From: Chrysomallon squamiferum
Lineage: Eukaryota > Mollusca > Gastropoda > Neomphalida > Peltospiridae
DNA: 64,000 bases
NCBI GenBank assembly: GCA_012295275.1
Contig: CM022678.1
Coordinates: forward strand, 14,944,459-15,008,458
Direction of reading: 5' to 3'
Below, in pieces: positions 37,669 to 51,500 of the stretch. The notes beneath the pieces are model-generated. The model saw only the letters and a program-made list of their open reading frames with translations, was not told the DNA's origin and made no database searches. Position 1 is the stretch's first letter. Each line of letters begins with the position of its first letter. The position numbers were made by a program, and so were the translations under genes.

Positions 37669-38935
37669 TTATCCAATAGAAGTTTTTTCTGCAAATACAC
37701 GGAACTGAAAAAAGCCTTCATAAGACTTTAGTTTGTTTTTGGCTTGAAACTCGGTTATTTTGAATGAGCCTCTGTTAAAAACCTTTTCGCCTGGCTTCAT
37801 CAGCACTGGTGGAGTCGTTTGTTCCCATTTGTAGAGAAGAAACCTGTACCTGTGTATGCCTGCAGGGACAGTGGGGCCCTGGTATTCTGAAAATCAAAAA
37901 CATTAACAATGATTAATTTTCAATAATCCATGAAAAAAAACCCCAAAACATATATAAATAAATTAATTAATTAAAAAAATAAATTTAAAAACATTATATA
38001 AAATAAAAAATAATATAAATTAAAAAAAAGAAAAAAAGAAGAAAAGCAAAGCAAACAAACAAAGCAAAAAACAAACAAAACAAAGACAGATCTATCTCGT
38101 AATTAACTGAAATTTAATCTTGTATAAGTTAATTAATTTTCCACTATATAATAACGAGATACGGACGCTAAATAATAATTACTGAATTCGTGAAAGAAGG
38201 TTATTAAAATTATACAAATCTTCAAAATAATAAGCATGATTTAAAATAACAAGAAATTATTGAAATAATTTTTTGTCCTTTTTAATTTAGTATAATTAAT
38301 GTTCTGACTGGCAAAGAAAATTATTTTTTGTTTTACGAGACCAGCCTTTATGACTAATCCAGAATCAGATTAATAATAATAATAATAAAAATAAATAAAT
38401 AAAAATAAAAATAATAATTTATCTTTTCTTTTACTAGGAAACTTCAATTAGTTTAAACTGCATAAACGTTCTTATTTTCTTTTCTAAATAAAGTTTGCAG
38501 AATTCTTAGAAACACACTTGGAAATTATTGCATTTTAGAGAAATCGTGGTTTGAATTCAAACAATAGCTTTCCCTTTAATTATATTTACCAACAAGAACT
38601 TGAACTGGACTCAGCAATCCAAAGTCGTTCTGTAAATAAATAAATAAAATAAAAATACGAAAAATAAATAAATAATAAAAGACTTTGTTAGTGGTGTAGC
38701 GAAAAATTAAAACTGAATAATTAACAAACTAAATAATTAGATAAAGCAAACAGAAATAGCATTAAACAAAAAAAAAAAAAATAAAAAAATAAAAAAAATA
38801 AAAATAAAATAAAAAAAATAAAATAAAAATGTAACAATAATAAATTGAAAATAAAACAACTATCATTTTTAAACATAAATAAAAATTATTTGAAACGTTC
38901 ATAATATGCCAGAAAAATATCAAGATAATAATAAT

Positions 38936-38986
<51 letters not shown>

Positions 38987-40735
38987 AACAATAATAATAA
39001 TAATAATTTAAAAAACAAACAAATGCAGTCCTAATAGTAGTACAGTAAACCTCGCCTAAGTCGTCTGCTTTTAAGTCGTCAAACTGCGTAAGTCGCAACC
39101 TTAGCGAAAGTCCCGATTTTTGTAACGTTATTTCCAGTAAAATGTCCCTGACTAAGACGTCAAAACAACCATTTGTCAGACGTCAAAACTAATTTGTTAG
39201 ATAGTGTGTGAGACAGTGTAATAAGTTTGATTGGTTTGCCTCACTATTGCTATAATGGGATAGTCCAATAAGCTTGGCATTAAACATATTCATGTTTTAA
39301 TTGATGTTAACACTTGCATTGGAGTGAGAACTTATTAGCTGTGCATTTAATGTTTCAATAGTAAATAAATTCTGTGTTTCACTAACAATACATAAAACAC
39401 ATCCTCTTGTTCTAAATAAATTGAGTAGACTGACTACCGATAATGCAGTCGTAATAGTGATAGCAGCTGCATATTTTCAACAATGTAGTCGTTACGTAGT
39501 TTCACACTTCTTTTGTAGTTGTATCTTCTGATCGTATTGTGTAATAGTAGCTGTATGTTCTGAATGATGTTGTAGTAGTGGTAAACGTTATGTTGAAGTA
39601 CTGGTAGCTATATGTTTTAAACAATGTTGTTGTAGATATATCAGTGGTCTCGCCAGCATTTGTGAAAGGGATGGCGGGAATCAGCGGAAATGGTGTAAGC
39701 TAAACGAAGGGACGGTACTGAAAATGTTCAGAGTACAAGTACTTTGAACAATCAAAAATACTCCTACAAATAATTGCATCAAATGCATTAACTATTAACA
39801 AGTTAATTTTATTTGCAATTAAATAAAATCAATGTGTCTGTTACCGGCGAGTTTTCACTGGTTGTTCTGTGAATTACATTCTTTACATGAATATATGTAC
39901 ACAAAATAACACAGACACACACATATTGTGAGTTGCAGCAAATTTCAGAGGAATTGGATTGCGTCCCTTTGTAAATAAAACAGTCGTTGCGTCGGATTAC
40001 TTCAATTTTGTTTAGGGACAAGACACGTGAACTGCTGACCCCAAAAATACAAAACAATGGCCTGACAGCCAGTCTAAATAAACGGGTGGTGGATCCTGCT
40101 CCGTGGCTGACAACTGCCGGGCGAACTCGTCGTAAGCCGTAAGTGATGGCAGGCCCGCCATCGTTTACTGTATGTAGCGAGATCTCTGTATATGTTTTGA
40201 ACAATGTTGTTGTAGTGATGTTTTTGACAATGTAGCTGTATATTTTGAAAAAAGACGACGAAGTAGTATTTGCATCCTATGATTGATTAGCTGCAGCTGT
40301 TGTAGTAGTTGAACAAAGAAACAACGCTGTTACAGTACCGCGGACATTATAGCAGCATAATGTACATATTCGACACCTGCAGGTTTCTGACAAGGTAGAG
40401 GCGCATCTGGATCCAGAAGAAAAATAATATAGCGGCTATTCTGAAAAATAACAAATAAAAGGTTTTTTTTTTTTGTTAGTTAGTTTTAATAATAATGATA
40501 AGGAAAAAAGAGAGAAAATCCCACAAATAAATAAATTATGCCTGTTATTAGTTGTTATGAATATGTATTTTGTCCTGATCTCTCTCTCTCTCTCTCGTTT
40601 ACAATGTTATTTGGTTTAACATTCACAATGTTAGCCAAAGTGGTCTTTTCCCTTTTTCATAATAATCTGATTGAAATAATTAAGATATATGCAATTCAAA
40701 TAAATCAGTAAATGATTTAGTACCTTTAAAATATT

Positions 40736-40792
<57 letters not shown>

Positions 40793-40992
40793 TTCGAATA
40801 AAGACTATACGTAACTTTCGGAGGAAATCTTGTTTGTGTCATTGTAATAAGTTCGCCGCATTTGATTAACGTATCCGTGTAGGTCACATTTAACTTCATC
40901 GTGAATGGGTCAAAACACAGATTTAAACATTCCAGTGGAAATGTGACCACTGACCCGAAACAAATAATGCTTATCAGCACAGTCCTGAACAT
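37669..40992 (-). CDS. Secreted PEBP-family protein, beta (186 aa, four exons)
   Basis: Exons are 40992-40792, 40440-40339, 38629-38590 and 37886-37669. Phases match, and the architecture is the same as the alpha genes although the sequence is much diverged. A signal peptide (about residues 1-19) precedes mature cysteines C22, C26, C45 and C84, the counterparts of the alpha cysteines. DPDAP is at 77-81, His94 in VHYAA, and GIHR at 124-127. There is an N-glycosylation sequon at N35. Intron 2 (about 1.7 kb) holds a Tigger-like end, a minisatellite-like region and a putative DNA transposon. The exon 1 donor runs directly into a (TAA)n tract, and the exon 2 donor GTACTG is weak, so splicing should be verified. 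A decayed copy is at 31.7-33.8 kb. Confidence 0.8.
38938..39007. repeat. (AAC)n / (AAT)n microsatellite
   Basis: About fifteen AAC units pass into AAT units. The minus-strand reading gives a meaningless poly-Cys/Tyr frame. Confidence 0.9.
39043..39240 (+). mobile_element. Tigger/pogo-like transposon remnant, left end
   Basis: CAGTAAACCTCGCCTAAG starts right after TA and is the inverse of the element end at 33325-33338 in unit 1. Only the non-coding left part seems to be kept here. Its place between PEBP-beta exons 3 and 2 is the same as that of the right-part remnant in unit 1. Confidence 0.65.
39642..40188. mobile_element. Putative short DNA transposon, 12-bp TIRs (hAT-like ends)
   Basis: CAGTGGTCTCGC at the left and GCGAGATCTCTG at the right are imperfect inverted repeats. 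TATAT occurs on both outer sides, but it is AT-rich and shorter than the 8-base duplication typical of hAT. The equivalent intron region of unit 1 lacks this block, which supports an insertion. It is GC-richer on its right side and has no recognisable transposase. An open frame across it (39809-40204) is probably incidental. Confidence 0.45.
40741..40791. repeat. (TAA)n abutting the PEBP-beta exon 1 donor
   Basis: About sixteen TAA/TTA units start at the splice donor itself. On the minus strand the donor reads AAG|GTAATAATAA. Confidence 0.9.
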
Positions 40993-41593
40993 TTCACATT
41001 TCCTTTTAACTTTCTTATTTAAGAAAACACATACAAATTTATATTTATGTAATTATTTAAAAGTCAGATCATAAAAAAAAATTGTGACGTGAAAAATTAA
41101 AACAACTTATGTAATAACATCATAATGTACGACATTTTAATAGATATTTTAAAAGTTATTACGTCACTGAATATTAAGTTTTTACGTCATTTGCGATTTT
41201 CATATTTCATTTTCGGTCGCACTTTTAGAAAGTAGAAAAACTAAATTCTGTTTAATATTGTTTTTCGTAAACAGAACAAAATAATTTTCTATATTTCATA
41301 ATACTCTTATACTATAAAATGATAGAAAACTGTAACCAAATCAAACTTGTTTAAGACGCCTTCTCCTGTTTGGTAAAAAAAAAAAAAATTTAAAAAATAA
41401 TAATAATAAATCAATAAATCAATAATTAAACAAAGATAATAATTAATAATAATAATAAAAAAAATAAAATAAAAAAAAATAAAAATAAAAATAATAAAAT
41501 AAATAAACTGAAATGAAGGAATTACATTAGTTTATTTTAATATGTCTGCTGGAATATTAAGCGTCTTTGAAGACTAAAAATTAAATAAAATAT

Positions 41594-41630
<37 letters not shown>

Positions 41631-41774
41631 TGATGATGATGGTAATGATGATGATAATAAACAATAATATATATAAAAATATGTAAATAAATAAATCTAA
41701 AAATAAATATTAATAAAAACAGAACTAAATTAAATAAACAAAACACTATACAACAGAATGTTATATAAAAATGT

Positions 41775-41780
41775 TTTATT
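41775..41780 (-). terminator. Poly(A) signal AATAAA of the sulfotransferase gene
   Basis: AATAAA on the minus strand lies 16 bases past the stop at 41796-41798. A further AAATAAATAA overlaps the stop region. Confidence 0.5.
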
Positions 41781-41795
41781 GATTTTGTTATTTAT

Positions 41796-44742
<2,947 letters not shown>

Positions 44743-44763
44743 TTCCAAAGATTTCACTGATCA

Positions 44764-45590
44764 ACTGAACAAACAAAATGGAGCCAGATTTTAAAAACTA
44801 ATAATAATGATAAAATAAAACTAATAATAATAATATTTTTAAAAAAAAAGAGAAAAAAAGGCAGCATGAAAAAGAAAAGAAAAAGTAAAACAAAAGTAAA
44901 AGTTTTGTTTCTTTTATTAGTAATAATATCTGTGTAACTGTAATGGCAGAAGCATTACCACTATAATTATTATTACTGTTACTACTATTATTACTTACTG
45001 TTAGTGCTACTGCTACCACAACTATTATTTCTACTACTATTATTAGAACAATTACTACTATTACTGCTACCACTACTATTACTATCTCTTTACTACTGTT
45101 GTTACTGTTAATATTATTACTAATTTTGTCAATATTACAAAAAATACCAATAAAATTAGTTATTAATTTTCTTTTAAATTATTTACATATACTAACAGAT
45201 ATTTTACTGTTGTTTATCATTATTTATTAAACTTTCATTAATATATAAAGAAGATAAAAAAAAAGACTTAAAAATATAAAACATTTATAATAAAAAATGT
45301 CTTAACTTTCTCAATTAAAAACGAAGCAAAACCAATTAAATAATTAACCAAAATAAAAAAATGCATAAATTAAGAAAACAGCGAAAACAAAATGAAAAAA
45401 ACGCAGAAGGTAATATAAACAAACAAACAAATAAATAAATAAAACCATACAGCAAAACGTATATGATATAAGAAAGTAATACCAAAATAAGCGTCAGATA
45501 TATTTTTTTAAATAGAGCTGAATTATTTCCATGTGATTTATAACCAGATTAATATAACAGAGGTATTTCCCATTAAACTGCACGTGTGCC
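44764..45590. other. Sulfotransferase intron 1, low-complexity part
   Basis: The sequence is dominated by ACT/ATT triplet-rich tracts (44930-45110) and A-rich runs. Open frames here are repeats read as protein. No exon is recognised. Confidence 0.6.
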
Positions 45591-45625
45591 CGTTGCTGGG
45601 TAATTAGGGGACCCAAATCGCGAGG

Positions 45626-45635
45626 TCTCGCGAGA
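45626..45635. promoter_or_regulatory. TCTCGCGAGA palindrome (BANP/CGCG-type promoter element)
   Basis: An exact TCTCGCGAGA decamer sits in a short GC-rich island (about 45595-45665), 55 bases upstream of the THAP-like ATG. In animals this motif is a known CpG-promoter element bound by BANP. Function here is inferred from the motif alone. Confidence 0.5.
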
Positions 45636-45689
45636 TCTCGCCAAAATAGACCTACTTGCAAATTGGGGGGCAATAGCAATCACTTTGTA

Positions 45690-45881
45690 ATGAGTGGCCA
45701 TGACCATTGTCCTTTTATTAACTGTTCCAATAGCAGACATCTGGGAAATTTGTCATCCTTCCATCGATATCCAGCCAGTGCGTGTCGGAATCGTTTGTAG
45801 GTAATCACTTCACACAGAAATGAAAAATATTTTAACGTTACTGCAAACACGAGGGTTTGTTCGGCACATTTTGTAAGCCAA
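45690..45881 (+). pseudogene. THAP-domain zinc-finger pseudogene
   Basis: The ATG at 45690 opens a frame with C7-x4-C12, then FHRYP (24-28), then C57-S-A-H60-F. This is the THAP signature C-x(2-4)-C-x(35-50)-C-x2-H with the invariant Pro after FHR. The frame is interrupted by TAG (45798-45800), close to where the invariant THAP Trp is expected, and by TGA (45882-45884) just after the second zinc pair. THAP domains are DNA-binding modules of transcription factors and of P-element transposases. This one lies antisense within the first intron of the sulfotransferase gene. It may be a decayed gene or a transposon fragment. Confidence 0.65.
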
Positions 45882-46520
45882 TGAACAACAAGTAACGTGG
45901 ACTGTACACTCACTAAATATAATAGAGCGTTTTCTACATGACTGAACTCGAGATAACCTGTTTCTCCTGAATACCTTTTCTCCTGTGAAACTTAAGCTTC
46001 CTACATGTTCAACATCAACATGTTCGCATATCGTATAATTAATCTAACTTAAAACGCTAGTTAAATGAAAAGGAAAAGAATGTTAAACGCTGAACTTTTG
46101 TTATTAATGTTGTTGTTGATGTTGTAATTGTTGTCAACATTATTTATCTTTTTTTTTTTTTTTTTTTTTTTCGCTTGATGTACTGGCGATTTACATAATT
46201 TAATTTATTCTGATCGATTCTTCAGTTTGCATCATTCAAAACATATTTCTGCATCTTCACATTTCAGTGTCATTCAATGACATTCTTCAGTTTTAAATTC
46301 GTAATGACCGTCGTAACATCCATGACCTAGATTAGAGACTGTAACAAAATCTATTTATATAATGAACTGCGAAAGAAAAAGGAGATCAATACTTTAATTT
46401 AAAATATGTACATATTATTTCATATTTAAAGTATTACGAATATGAATTGCGACTTATAATGTTTAAAAACTGATATACTCTACCAACAGATCTAATCAGT
46501 CCCAGATAAAAAGTACTTAC

Positions 46521-46640
46521 CTGGTTTCACGTGAGAGAAATGACAGCGCTGACAACCGGTGTTTCATTATAAAAACAACCTGTATAAATGTATCCGCTGA
46601 CATTTATGCAGTCAATTTTCGTAGAAGGTAAATGATCTTG
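46521..46640 (-). promoter_or_regulatory. Likely untranslated first exon and promoter of the sulfotransferase
   Basis: A strong donor CCAG|GTAAGTAC (minus strand, exon edge at 46521) follows a segment conserved in the two orphan copies at 28.3 and 34.5 kb. The coding exon at 44742 has an acceptor upstream of its ATG, so a 5' untranslated exon is expected. This segment is the best candidate. The transcription start is not visible; it is placed near 46.6 kb by inference. Confidence 0.45.
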
Positions 46641-46644
46641 GTGT

Positions 46645-47927
46645 CTTCAGCTTCAATAAGTCACATATTGCGCGTGCTTGTGTGTGTGTGTATGTATAAA
46701 GAAAGGAATGTTACTTTAATGAGATAAAGTATTTTGAAAAAAAAAAAAAAATTTATTTAGTCAGGTGTAACATTTTTTTTCGCACTGGCTATTATTATTA
46801 TTATATTTTTTATTTAATAATAATAAAAAAATAAAAATTTAAAAATCACGAACTGAAATCAGATCCCTTTTCGTGTATCTATTTTGTATGAATGCTTGGA
46901 TTAAACAAAATCGGTTTTACAATCATTCTAGCTCATAGCTATAATAGTGTCTTTACAAGAAGTAAAATTTAATAAGAATATTTTTAAAAAAAAAGATAAA
47001 AAATAAAACCTAATTTTTGTTAGCTAAGGTTCAGTTGAAATTTTTACCGTCCTTTCGTTATAAACTGAAATAATGTTTTTATTCGTCGTTGGTTAAAGGA
47101 CCCCCCCAAAAAAAAAAAAAAACAAACAACAGTAGATGAAAATTGCAGAGTTCTAGACGATAAAAGCAGTTTATTTCCTAACGGCTTATTGTACACATTG
47201 TAACAAATCAAAAATTCAAAAATATTGGTTGGTCAACCAATTTAATAAAATATTAAGAAATAGTTTATTTGTTATTTAGCACTAGACTTCTCAGCAACTG
47301 GTACAACGAAAAATTACAAAACAAAACTCATTATCGAGACTATTCCAACCGTCATTTAATATGAATAAATTCTTTTACTACAGAGTAGTCACTTGTCCAG
47401 TCTAACAAGTATTCCTAACAATTAGTGATTTTACTTATTATGAGCAGTGGGACATCATTAATAAAAATCATGAGTGATTCCCAAAAGATTTCAGTACCAA
47501 GAACCCGCCTTAGTTAAATAACCTTTCCCGTGAAACTCAGTTACTCAGGCATTTCAAGTGTGTCTCCTTAACAAGCTGATTATATTAATAAACTCGTTTT
47601 CTCTGTTTCATTTCTCATCTAATATTTATATTGTAGACTGCAACTTTTTGAATTTCTATACATATATATTAGATGAGAGATGAAACAGAGAAAACGAGTT
47701 TATTAATATAATCAGCTTGTTAAGGAGTTATATACATACATACATACATATATGGAATTTTTCAAATTTATCCTTATAAGCCTTACTGTAATTAAATATT
47801 TTGAATTTCTGAACGTCTTCATGGAGTCTTAGTTCCCCCACCAGGGGGGTCAATAACAGATTGCGAATTTCTAACATGAAGTATTGCAGCTCATTAATCA
47901 ACTATATCATTCTTTTTAAAAATATTT

Positions 47928-47983
<56 letters not shown>

Positions 47984-48490
47984 TATCAGATAAGTGTTAT
48001 TTCAATAAATTAAGTTTAACCTTAAAGGAACTATTGGTTATCAATTTTCTTGTTTTGCCATCCCTAGTTTTAAAATCAGTTATAGGAAGAACATCAACAC
48101 ACATAAAAAAAAAGTAATAATTTTTTTTTAAAAATTTAAAAAAAATTTGGAATTGTCAGAAAGAATATATAACTACAATAACTCATGTTTGTTCTATTAT
48201 TTAATTTATTTCAAAAAAAAAACTGTTTTTATTTTTGTTTGTTTGTTCTCCTCATTATTGTAGTTACACAATAATCAGCTCATGATCTTGATTCAGAAAT
48301 ATTGTCTGTGGTTGCAACTCTTCCAAAATACTTTTTTTGCTTTTTAAATATTTTCACATGCATTTCTAAAATCCATGAAATATAAAAAAAAGCTCTTTGA
48401 ATGTTACTTCACTTTAAAGATTTTTGGTATATATACTGTTCAGTTTTCATCTTCTACACATTATTAAAAATAATTTGAAACCAGCAGTGT
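46645..48490. other. Intergenic region between RFC1 3' end and the sulfotransferase 5' end
   Basis: The region holds (GT)n near 46678-46694, poly-A runs, a 62-bp hairpin at 47564-47727 and a (TAA)n tract at about 47933-47980. No gene is recognised. Confidence 0.6.
47564..47727. repeat. Near-perfect 62-bp inverted repeat with 40-base loop
   Basis: The arms 47564-47625 and 47666-47727 are complementary over 62 bases with a single mismatch. The outer ends read CTCCTTAACAAGCTGAT and its inverse. Such identity implies a very recent origin or strong conservation. No open frame is present. It could be a foldback MITE, a replication template-switch product, or the source of a hairpin RNA. Confidence 0.9.
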
Positions 48491-48497
48491 GAACTCA

Positions 48498-48596
48498 TCA
48501 GCTTTTTCCTTTTCCCTTTCCTTTTGGTTTTGACTGACCCTTCACTTCTTTGCTTTCTTCTGTGACCTTTCCTTTCTTTACGGGTTTCTTCTTTGT
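48498..48596 (-). CDS. RFC1: RFC1 last exon: Lys-rich C-terminal tail and stop
   Basis: 32 residues rich in Lys, ending KPKGKGKGKS then TGA at 48498-48500, like the basic tail of vertebrate RFC1, which carries nuclear-localisation-type sequence. No clear AATAAA was seen in the next 150 bases. Confidence 0.9.
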   Translation of the reverse strand, partial: TKKKPVKKGKVTEESKEVKGQSKPKGKGKGKS

Positions 48597-51500
48597 CTAA
48601 AATAATACGAATTAAGTGTTCATGAAAGTGTTTGGTATCAGAGTGATTTCAGAAATAAGAAATTTAGAGACAGTGGGTGGAAAAAAAAATAAAAACAGCT
48701 TGAAGAGTCTAAAGTTATTTAAATGATTTTATAAGATGTAACTTAAATGTGAGAAGAACAAAAGTTGTAAGTCAGAAGGAGAAAATAAGGAAGTGTTTAA
48801 CTTGGTGTAATGCAGAGAACACTGTTTTTCAGATAACTCGTGTTTTCATTTACTGCAGAATATAATTTAATTTGCAGGATATCTGAAAATAAGAAAACAA
48901 ATTTAAATCTGGACTACTGTAAAGTATCTAGAAGTTTATGTTATTTTGATTACTGTCCAGACTGTGAAGAATCTAGTTATATTCTGTTTTTTATTTTATT
49001 TATGTGTACTTCAAATCCTCAGTACCAGTTATTACAAAACAAACAAACAAAAACCCAAACACATTCAACAGGTTAAACTATACTGTTTTTAAATATTTCA
49101 ATTCTTTTACTTTCCTTTCATTGGAATGACATAATAGTAAAACAACATTTTTCAACTTTTGTTATTTTCTTGTTTTTATTAATTAATTAATTAATTAATT
49201 AATATATGTGTATAAAGATTTGTCATTTTTATACTAGTTTTGGAGATAAACCTTAATCATTGTATCCATTTCAATATCATCAGCATCCTCTTCACTATCA
49301 ACAGCAAGTGTTGGGTCAACATCTTCATCGTCAACAACTGCCTTGCCCTGTTTCTTTTTAGACATCACACCACTGGAGTATGGCATCATGTGTACCTCTC
49401 TGTTGTACAGTCTTGTAAATGCTGACTTTGTCTGCAAGCAACAGTTTAACATTAAATATGTAATAATACAGCTATATTTGAAAACAGTCTTCAGTTTGAC
49501 ACTATTGAACTACACTTTTTTTTCAAATAAATACATATTTTCAACAGTAAATTAGACAGTAAGACAGAGTGGGAGAAAAAGAAGAAGAAAAGGACTGTTG
49601 TATAGCAGTTACTGTAAATTAGAGTATATGATGATGATAGTATATATGATATGAGAGAGGGAGAGGTGGAGAAAAAAGAACAACTCAGAAGTGATACACC
49701 AGTTATAGAAACTTTACATTAGAAATAGATTCTTTTAAAATCTTCTTTTAAAATAATAACTATAATACATTCCATGTACAAATTGTAATGAAAACTGTCC
49801 AGGATGAAAGTTAATAAATGTAATTTAAAATTTTCACCTTGGAATCTAGTTTACTTAACGGATCTTTGCTGTTGGGATATTTTGACACCTCCATGATGTT
49901 GTCAAAGTCATCTTTGAGGATGTCATAGTTGTCCATCATGGTGATAACATCCTTCACGCCGTCTCCAGCTTTGTCCACAAGTGGTTGTGTCAGTGCGTAG
50001 CGCATGGCTGGCAGGTATTCCAGGTTTAAACTTTTCTTGTTTCCCGATATTCTGCAAATTAAATTATATACTTTAACAAGTTTGAAAACGATTTATCTGA
50101 AATACTCTTTTGGGTGTTATACATGATCAACACTTTTAATTTTTTATTTTCTTGTTGTGATGAATAATATCATATAATATTTACAACTTTAATATTCTAT
50201 TTCAGTTAATCATTAATCAATAACTGTAATTAATTCTTTTACTTTTTGAGATAATCAAGTAACATTCATTGTTTATCATAACAGTAAATTAAGCTAAATT
50301 TGAGACATACAGTCAGCCCACCTTACACAAATTTTACCAATTGCACTTTAAAAATATTTTTAAAAAGTTATTATATAAAAAAGTTCAAATAAATTCAATA
50401 AGCTGAAATTATTTCTTCTATGTTCATATTTCAATTATATATTTTATTAAAATTAAATGAAACAACTGATATGTATTTCTACATAAAACAAATATAAATA
50501 CATTAAATGAAACATACTTTTATATTAAATTTGAAATAGTTGACATATTGTTTTTTAATAAGAAAAAAGAAAAAAAGAAAAAACAAAAACGACAAAACAA
50601 AACCACACAGACTATAAAGATAATTAAATAACACACTTTAAACACATGTGACTTCTAAGTTCCTGCAGAATTCGGTCGTTCTTTCCTAATGTTGAGTTCT
50701 TGCCCAGCCAGCTTGGAAACTGAACCATCTGTGACAAACTACCACAAACATACTCTCCAGGAATCACACTAGCAAACATAGCCTGGAAAACATTAAAACA
50801 GTTTTAAAAAAAGAAAAGAAAGAACACTCACAGAGTCAGGATTCCATGTGGAGATTAATAAACCCCAAATTATGAATGTTATGACTTGTGTGAAAATCCT
50901 ACAAAACCACAACCCCTCCTGCAGGTTCTTAGAATGACAGGGCTATGACACATGCAGGAATTTTTAATGTTTTTTTTTTTCTCAAAAATACTCTGGACTT
51001 TCAATAAATATTTCTAACTGCAGTTGCTCAAAAGAGTGGATAAGGTGTATCAAACGTGAATGTGTGTGTGTGTGCATGTGAAATGTAACAACTGATAGAC
51101 AAGGTAGGAAGTTTACCTGTGTTGGTAACAGACTCCAGTGACCGCTGGAGCGGACAAGTTTGTCAGTCAGGTCAGCGTCGCTGATACTGTCTGCTGTCCT
51201 TGCCAACAGTGACAGGTGTCTGCCGATTTTACCCCTGAAACAGTTCACAAAACTACTTCAAAACACAATTCTACTCTGTATGTTTGTTTTCTATAGTATA
51301 ATTAACACATTATTGTTATACATTAATTTTCAGTTTTATCAAACAGTTCTTCCCCTGAAACATTTCACAAAACTCAAGATTAAAATCAATTAAAAATATG
51401 TTGCATCCACTCTTCACTGGTAAGCAGTGAAATATTTAAAATTATTAGATTTATTTATATGACTGCAATATATATATAAAAATAAAGTTTTAGAATTAAA

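Larger units (their letters stand above)
33990..40450. repeat. Segmental duplication, unit 2 (PEBP-alpha2 and PEBP-beta)
   Basis: This is the second unit of the tandem duplication and matches unit 1 (26270-33830). It contains intact alpha and beta genes. It keeps the left end of the Tigger-like element, whereas unit 1 keeps the right end, and it has an extra putative DNA transposon at 39642-40188. Long (TAA)n tracts at 33861-33912 and 34322-34384 lie around the junction. Confidence 0.85.

Noticed and set aside
38886-39098. Poly-Cys/Tyr frame
   Set aside because: It is a direct translation of the (AAC)n microsatellite.
39809-40204. 131-codon minus-strand frame
   Set aside because: It spans a putative transposon and its flank and shows no recognisable domain. 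The GC-richer part explains the lack of stops.
45680-45913. 77-codon minus-strand frame opposite the THAP relic
   Set aside because: It is the antisense shadow of the plus-strand THAP pseudogene, which explains the conserved pattern better.
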